This document shows, one piece after another, positions 61,052-64,000 of a stretch of 64,000 bases of DNA; position 1 is the first letter of the stretch; the number at the start of each line of letters is the position of its first letter. Below the pieces are notes generated by a model. That model was given only the letters and a program-made list of their open reading frames with translations, did no database searches and was not told the origin of the DNA. Source of the DNA: Paraktedonobacter sp034437695 (GTDB taxonomy: Bacteria > Chloroflexota > Ktedonobacteria > Ktedonobacterales > Ktedonobacteraceae); NCBI GenBank assembly GCA_034437695.1, contig DAOTTJ010000219.1, positions 6,275 through 70,274 of the forward strand. The letters are read 5' to 3'. A program made the translations under genes and the position numbers.

Positions 61052-61852
61052 TTAACCGAGACCGCCGCCCGTGTAAGGCACTGCGTAGGGTGCGGTATAT
61101 TCCACACCACCGCCGTGGATGCTGACTTCGTGGTACTTGTAGCTATTGCCATGTTTGGGGCTGAGGTAGCCAGCTTTGCTGACCAGAGCGGGGGCTTCGC
61201 CCACCGAACCCAGGAAGATCGGCGAGAAGGCCCAGTTGGTAGCTGGCGTGAGGCCGCCAATCATCCGACCAACTGCGCGGTGCTCGGCCTCGATGGTGGC
61301 GATCTGACCGACGATCTGCGACAGGTCGAGTCGACCCAGCATGCCAAATTCCATGATCGCAACCAGGAAAGCCGAGTCAAAGACTCCTTCGAGCTGCTGT
61401 TGCGTCGCGATAAAGGTCGAGAGATCGGTAAAGGTCTTTGCCCCATGCGGGAAGCTAAAGGTGTCGGCGAGCGAGGAACCACCGTGCGCGGCAAAGAACC
61501 GCTGGTGAATCTGCTCCTCGATCTGCGCGGCCTTGATCGCGGCGTGCGCGGCCCCGGTCAGACCAAGCTTCTCGGCGTTGGCGAGACCGTGGGTGTAGAA
61601 GGTGACGGCGAGCTGTTCGGCAGTACGTGCGACGGTGAGGATCGACGCGATGGTATCGGCATTCACGCTACACGTCACGCCTTTGGCCGCGCTGCTCGCG
61701 AAGGTACTGCGCGTCGTCAACATGCCTGCGCCAGCCAGGGTCAGCCCCGTTGCTCCAACAGCCGCGCTGGTTAAAAGGCCGCGACGCGTTGGCCGCTGCT
61801 TGAACGATTGCAGAAGGCCCTCTGTAGCCTGTTCTTTATCCAATTTCTTCAT
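61052..61852 (-). CDS. Tat-exported ferritin-like domain protein
   Basis: The product is 266 residues from the ATG at 61852; an ATG at 61870 is an alternative without a ribosome site. A twin-arginine signal (PTRRGLLTSAAVGATGLTLA) is near residue 22. The mature part has ferritin-like helices with Glu/His ligands: ILTVARTAEQLAVTFYTH, KAAQIEEQIHQRFF, IMEFGMLGRLD and IATIEAEHRAVGRMIG. This is the second such protein in the window (39775). Iron binding is inferred from the helices only. Confidence 0.8.
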   Translation of the reverse strand: MKKLDKEQATEGLLQSFKQRPTRRGLLTSAAVGATGLTLAGAGMLTTRSTFASSAAKGVTCSVNADTIASILTVARTAEQLAVTFYTHGLANAEKLGLTGAAHAAIKAAQIEEQIHQRFFAAHGGSSLADTFSFPHGAKTFTDLSTFIATQQQLEGVFDSAFLVAIMEFGMLGRLDLSQIVGQIATIEAEHRAVGRMIGGLTPATNWAFSPIFLGSVGEAPALVSKAGYLSPKHGNSYKYHEVSIHGGGVEYTAPYAVPYTGGGLG

Positions 61853-62024
61853 TGATGACCTGACTTTCATACACTATCAAAGGGGAAGAGTCCTTTTCCC
61901 AGAGACTATCTTATCTCTCCATAAAATAAAGTTCACTGCGAACGCAATGATTGATTTCTTTGTCTTATAAAGAACCAGTTCGTAGCTATGGGTTCAGTCT
62001 ATAGGAGACGAGAACAGACATATT

Positions 62025-62081
62025 CCAATAGATAAAAGACCGGAGGACGCCAGTGTCGTCCTCCGGTCTTTTATCTATTGG
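62025..62081 (-). terminator. perfect 25-bp hairpin after the HTH-TPR gene
   Basis: Arms at 62025-62049 and 62057-62081 are perfect reverse complements around a 7-base loop. It lies 27 bases after the stop of the minus-strand HTH-TPR gene. The stem contains its own T-tract (TCTTTTATC), so a bidirectional terminator is likely. Confidence 0.65.
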
Positions 62082-62108
62082 TATGCGAGCGCACTTCTGG
62101 CGGCTCGC

Positions 62109-63578
62109 TTATAGTGCGCCCGCTTCGAATAAGAGCAGTCCCAGGCGAGCCACGACAGGCGCAGCCCCGTAGGTGCTCTTTTGCAGGACTTGATAGATCT
62201 CCACCAGACGCGGCAGGTCCAGCGTCGAATGTCCCTGCTTCATCAGGGCAAACGATTCAAGGACGAGCACTGCGGCCTGGTCGTAGATACGCTTGACAAG
62301 GGCGATTCGCGCCTGGATCAGGCGCAAGGAGAGCAGACGCAACGGCGCTGACGAGATAGCCTCGATGTCCACTCGCGCTAGCAAGGCGTTGGCGCGACCC
62401 AGCAGCCGCGAGGAGTCGGGCGCGTCAGATGCGAGGTTGAAGAGGGTCTGCGCCGACTGAATCAGACAGGTGTCGAGGTCGGAACGCAGATGATAGCAGT
62501 CATAGACCGCGTCATCGAAGGACCAGCGATCCTCGTCGATTAAGGCCAATACCTGCGAACGATCCGCCTGGTCACTGCTCGACAGAGCCAACACCCGCGC
62601 TAACCGAATCGGCACGCCCGCAGGAGCCAGCCACGCCGGGTTGACCGGACCATAGATAAACTCCTGCGCCAGCTTGAGCGCCAGCTCGTCCCGCCTCAAG
62701 AGATACGCCGTCGAGATCTGCCGCAAACGCGCCACCGCCAGCAGATCGGCATTCCCCGCCAACGCCGCCACCTGCACGCTCTTTTGCGCATAACTCATCA
62801 CCAGATCAGGCTGCGCATACTCCCTCGTCACATTCACTAACCCCTGCCAGAGCAACGACTGCTGCTCTAACCACGCCGGACGCTCAGCCACAGCCACCCT
62901 CGGCAATGCACTCCCCACCGTGGCCAGCGCCGCCTGCGTCACCGCAACCTGCTCACGCGGCCCAATACTACCCACCCAGAGATTTTTTTGCGTCGCTTGA
63001 ATCGCGGCCAGATTCGGCAAAGAGACAGGTCCAAAGATCACTGGCTTGCTCCCATCAGCGGTCAATACGTCCAGACCCAGGAGTGCCGGTGGCATCTGCA
63101 AGAGAAAGACCAGCGCTCTACGCCGCGAAAGCGTATCGAGGTAGAGTGATTTCTTTTCCATAAGCCTGATAAATTTCTCTGAGAGATCAAGCGATGCCGC
63201 CAGATCAATTTGCCGCCAATTTTTTAAGCGCCGATAGTGTCTGATCACACTGCCAGCATCGGGAAAACCATCCTCGCCAGCAGGAAAATCACTATACTCC
63301 AACCACCAACATCCAGCACCTGGGGGATTACACAGACCCAGCAACACAGGGGGAATCGTCAACAAGGTTTGTAATAGACGCAAACGACTGATATCATCCA
63401 AAAAACTGTTATATTGCTCCATACGAAAGACTGCATGGTAGCGCACGCCTAAGTGCGCTGCTAACTCGCTACGAGTCTTACCATTACGCTCCCGATACAC
63501 CTGGATCACACTCCCAACAGCGGGATAGCTTCCAGGCCCCGGCTTAAAACGACCATAGGTAGACCACCACGGTAGCAT
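62109..63578 (-). CDS. HTH-TPR regulator with two tandem helix-turn-helix units
   Basis: The product is 489 residues from the ATG at 63578 (GGAGG upstream). Two XRE-type HTH units follow each other: GSVIQVYRERNGKTRSELAA then GSVIRHYRRLKNWRQIDLAA, each ending in an RLRLLQ-like then PPxLLGL segment (about 20-85 and 105-170). The C-terminal 300 residues are TPR-like helices. It is probably a sensor-regulator whose TPR part detects a partner. The target is unknown. Confidence 0.82.
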   Translation of the reverse strand: MLPWWSTYGRFKPGPGSYPAVGSVIQVYRERNGKTRSELAAHLGVRYHAVFRMEQYNSFLDDISRLRLLQTLLTIPPVLLGLCNPPGAGCWWLEYSDFPAGEDGFPDAGSVIRHYRRLKNWRQIDLAASLDLSEKFIRLMEKKSLYLDTLSRRRALVFLLQMPPALLGLDVLTADGSKPVIFGPVSLPNLAAIQATQKNLWVGSIGPREQVAVTQAALATVGSALPRVAVAERPAWLEQQSLLWQGLVNVTREYAQPDLVMSYAQKSVQVAALAGNADLLAVARLRQISTAYLLRRDELALKLAQEFIYGPVNPAWLAPAGVPIRLARVLALSSSDQADRSQVLALIDEDRWSFDDAVYDCYHLRSDLDTCLIQSAQTLFNLASDAPDSSRLLGRANALLARVDIEAISSAPLRLLSLRLIQARIALVKRIYDQAAVLVLESFALMKQGHSTLDLPRLVEIYQVLQKSTYGAAPVVARLGLLLFEAGAL

Positions 63579-64000
63579 AACACCCTCCAATCATGAATAC
63601 ACATATTTCAATTACAGTATAGCTGAAAAGCTGTACATTTTCTGTTAAAGCGGAAATTTACGGAAATATTGCCTCTAACTCAGCTACAAGATACCTGAGC
63701 CTATGTTTTTCACACCATAAATCGTGCATAATGGTGATTTAACAAATAATACGCCTTTTACTCAACTTATTCTCATTCTTTATGAAAAGTTTTCCCTTCC
63801 ATTTCTTCATTTTTTTAGTTATACTTATCTCTGTATACGAGACGCACATCCATCCAATTGTATACTAACCAACACTTTGTATTGCAGACATCGGAGAACC
63901 GTAACTAGAGTACATTTCGTACTGCACGTTTCAGGAACATTCCATGCTTTAACTTCACCTCTGCCTGTCTGGTATTCATCTGAGGCAAGGGAGATGAGCC

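Overview
The window is a 64 kb bacterial chromosome segment of fairly high G+C. It most resembles a soil Ktedonobacteria-like member of the Chloroflexota. This is inferred from its content: giant TPR/BTAD and HTH-TPR regulators, an NB-ARC/caspase protein, type II polyketide genes and twin-arginine ferritin-like proteins. No rRNA or tRNA gene was seen, so the taxonomy is an inference.

Layout. (1) 1-3950: a tRNA-dihydrouridine synthase with a clear sigma70 promoter, a membrane-anchored alpha/beta hydrolase, a cytidylate-kinase-like protein and an ornithine-cyclodeaminase family protein. (2) 4039-11984: an aromatic type II polyketide module. It holds an anthrone-oxygenase-like DUF1772 protein, an aromatase-TcmI cyclase fusion, an ACP, KS-alpha/chain-length factor, a cupin, a ketoreductase-like SDR, two ABM monooxygenases, a P450 and a 62-residue LysW-like carrier. 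It closes with a textbook terminator. (3) 12106-15018: an operator-like array of 11-bp units, a tyrosine recombinase and a membrane-anchored multicopper oxidase. (4) 15044-22448: a tightly packed minus-strand operon of five genes. In order they are a Ppx/GppA phosphatase, a duplicated deoxyribosyltransferase-like protein, a 1345-residue HAD/SIR2-like/NB-ARC/TPR/caspase protein, a small zinc-ribbon adaptor and a multi-TM protein. I judge this the best candidate for an undescribed conflict or cell-death system. (5) 22904-35055: an SnoaL-like protein, a glycosyltransferase, then a second type II PKS module. That module holds a Cys-nucleophile hydrolase, a two-gene ABC exporter, a ketoreductase, an ACP, a flavin halogenase, a second near-identical ACP, a KS, a KS-like partner, a FabZ-like dehydratase and a thioesterase. 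Its dehydratase, KR and KS/CLF pair suggest a reduced, possibly polyene, chain. (6) 35394-40853: an excisionase-like HTH protein, a 1134-residue MalT-like/SARP fusion regulator and a Tat-exported ferritin-like protein. (7) 41003-55845: a minus-strand phage head and packaging module (portal, capsid with fused protease, connector-like proteins, large terminase). An MFS exporter gene is embedded in it, and no tape measure, lysis, replication or integrase gene was recognised within it. (8) 55949-64000: a 57/59-bp tandem repeat, an L7/L12-like small protein, an F420-type oxidoreductase, an SDR, a methyltransferase, an L,D-transpeptidase, a second Tat ferritin-like protein and an HTH-TPR regulator.

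How it fits together. The two PKS modules share one neighbourhood and are split by the recombinase/oxidase pair and the caspase operon. They may make separate products or a joined product; the sequence alone does not decide. The left module has aromatising and quinone-forming enzymes. The right module has reduction, dehydration, halogenation and export. The MalT-SARP regulator is a plausible controller of either.

A family of short modular repeats sits in most intergenic gaps: GTTTTGC-type hairpins joined to a GGGGACACCCC-type box. Several unusually long perfect hairpins (23-25 bp stems) act as probable terminators.
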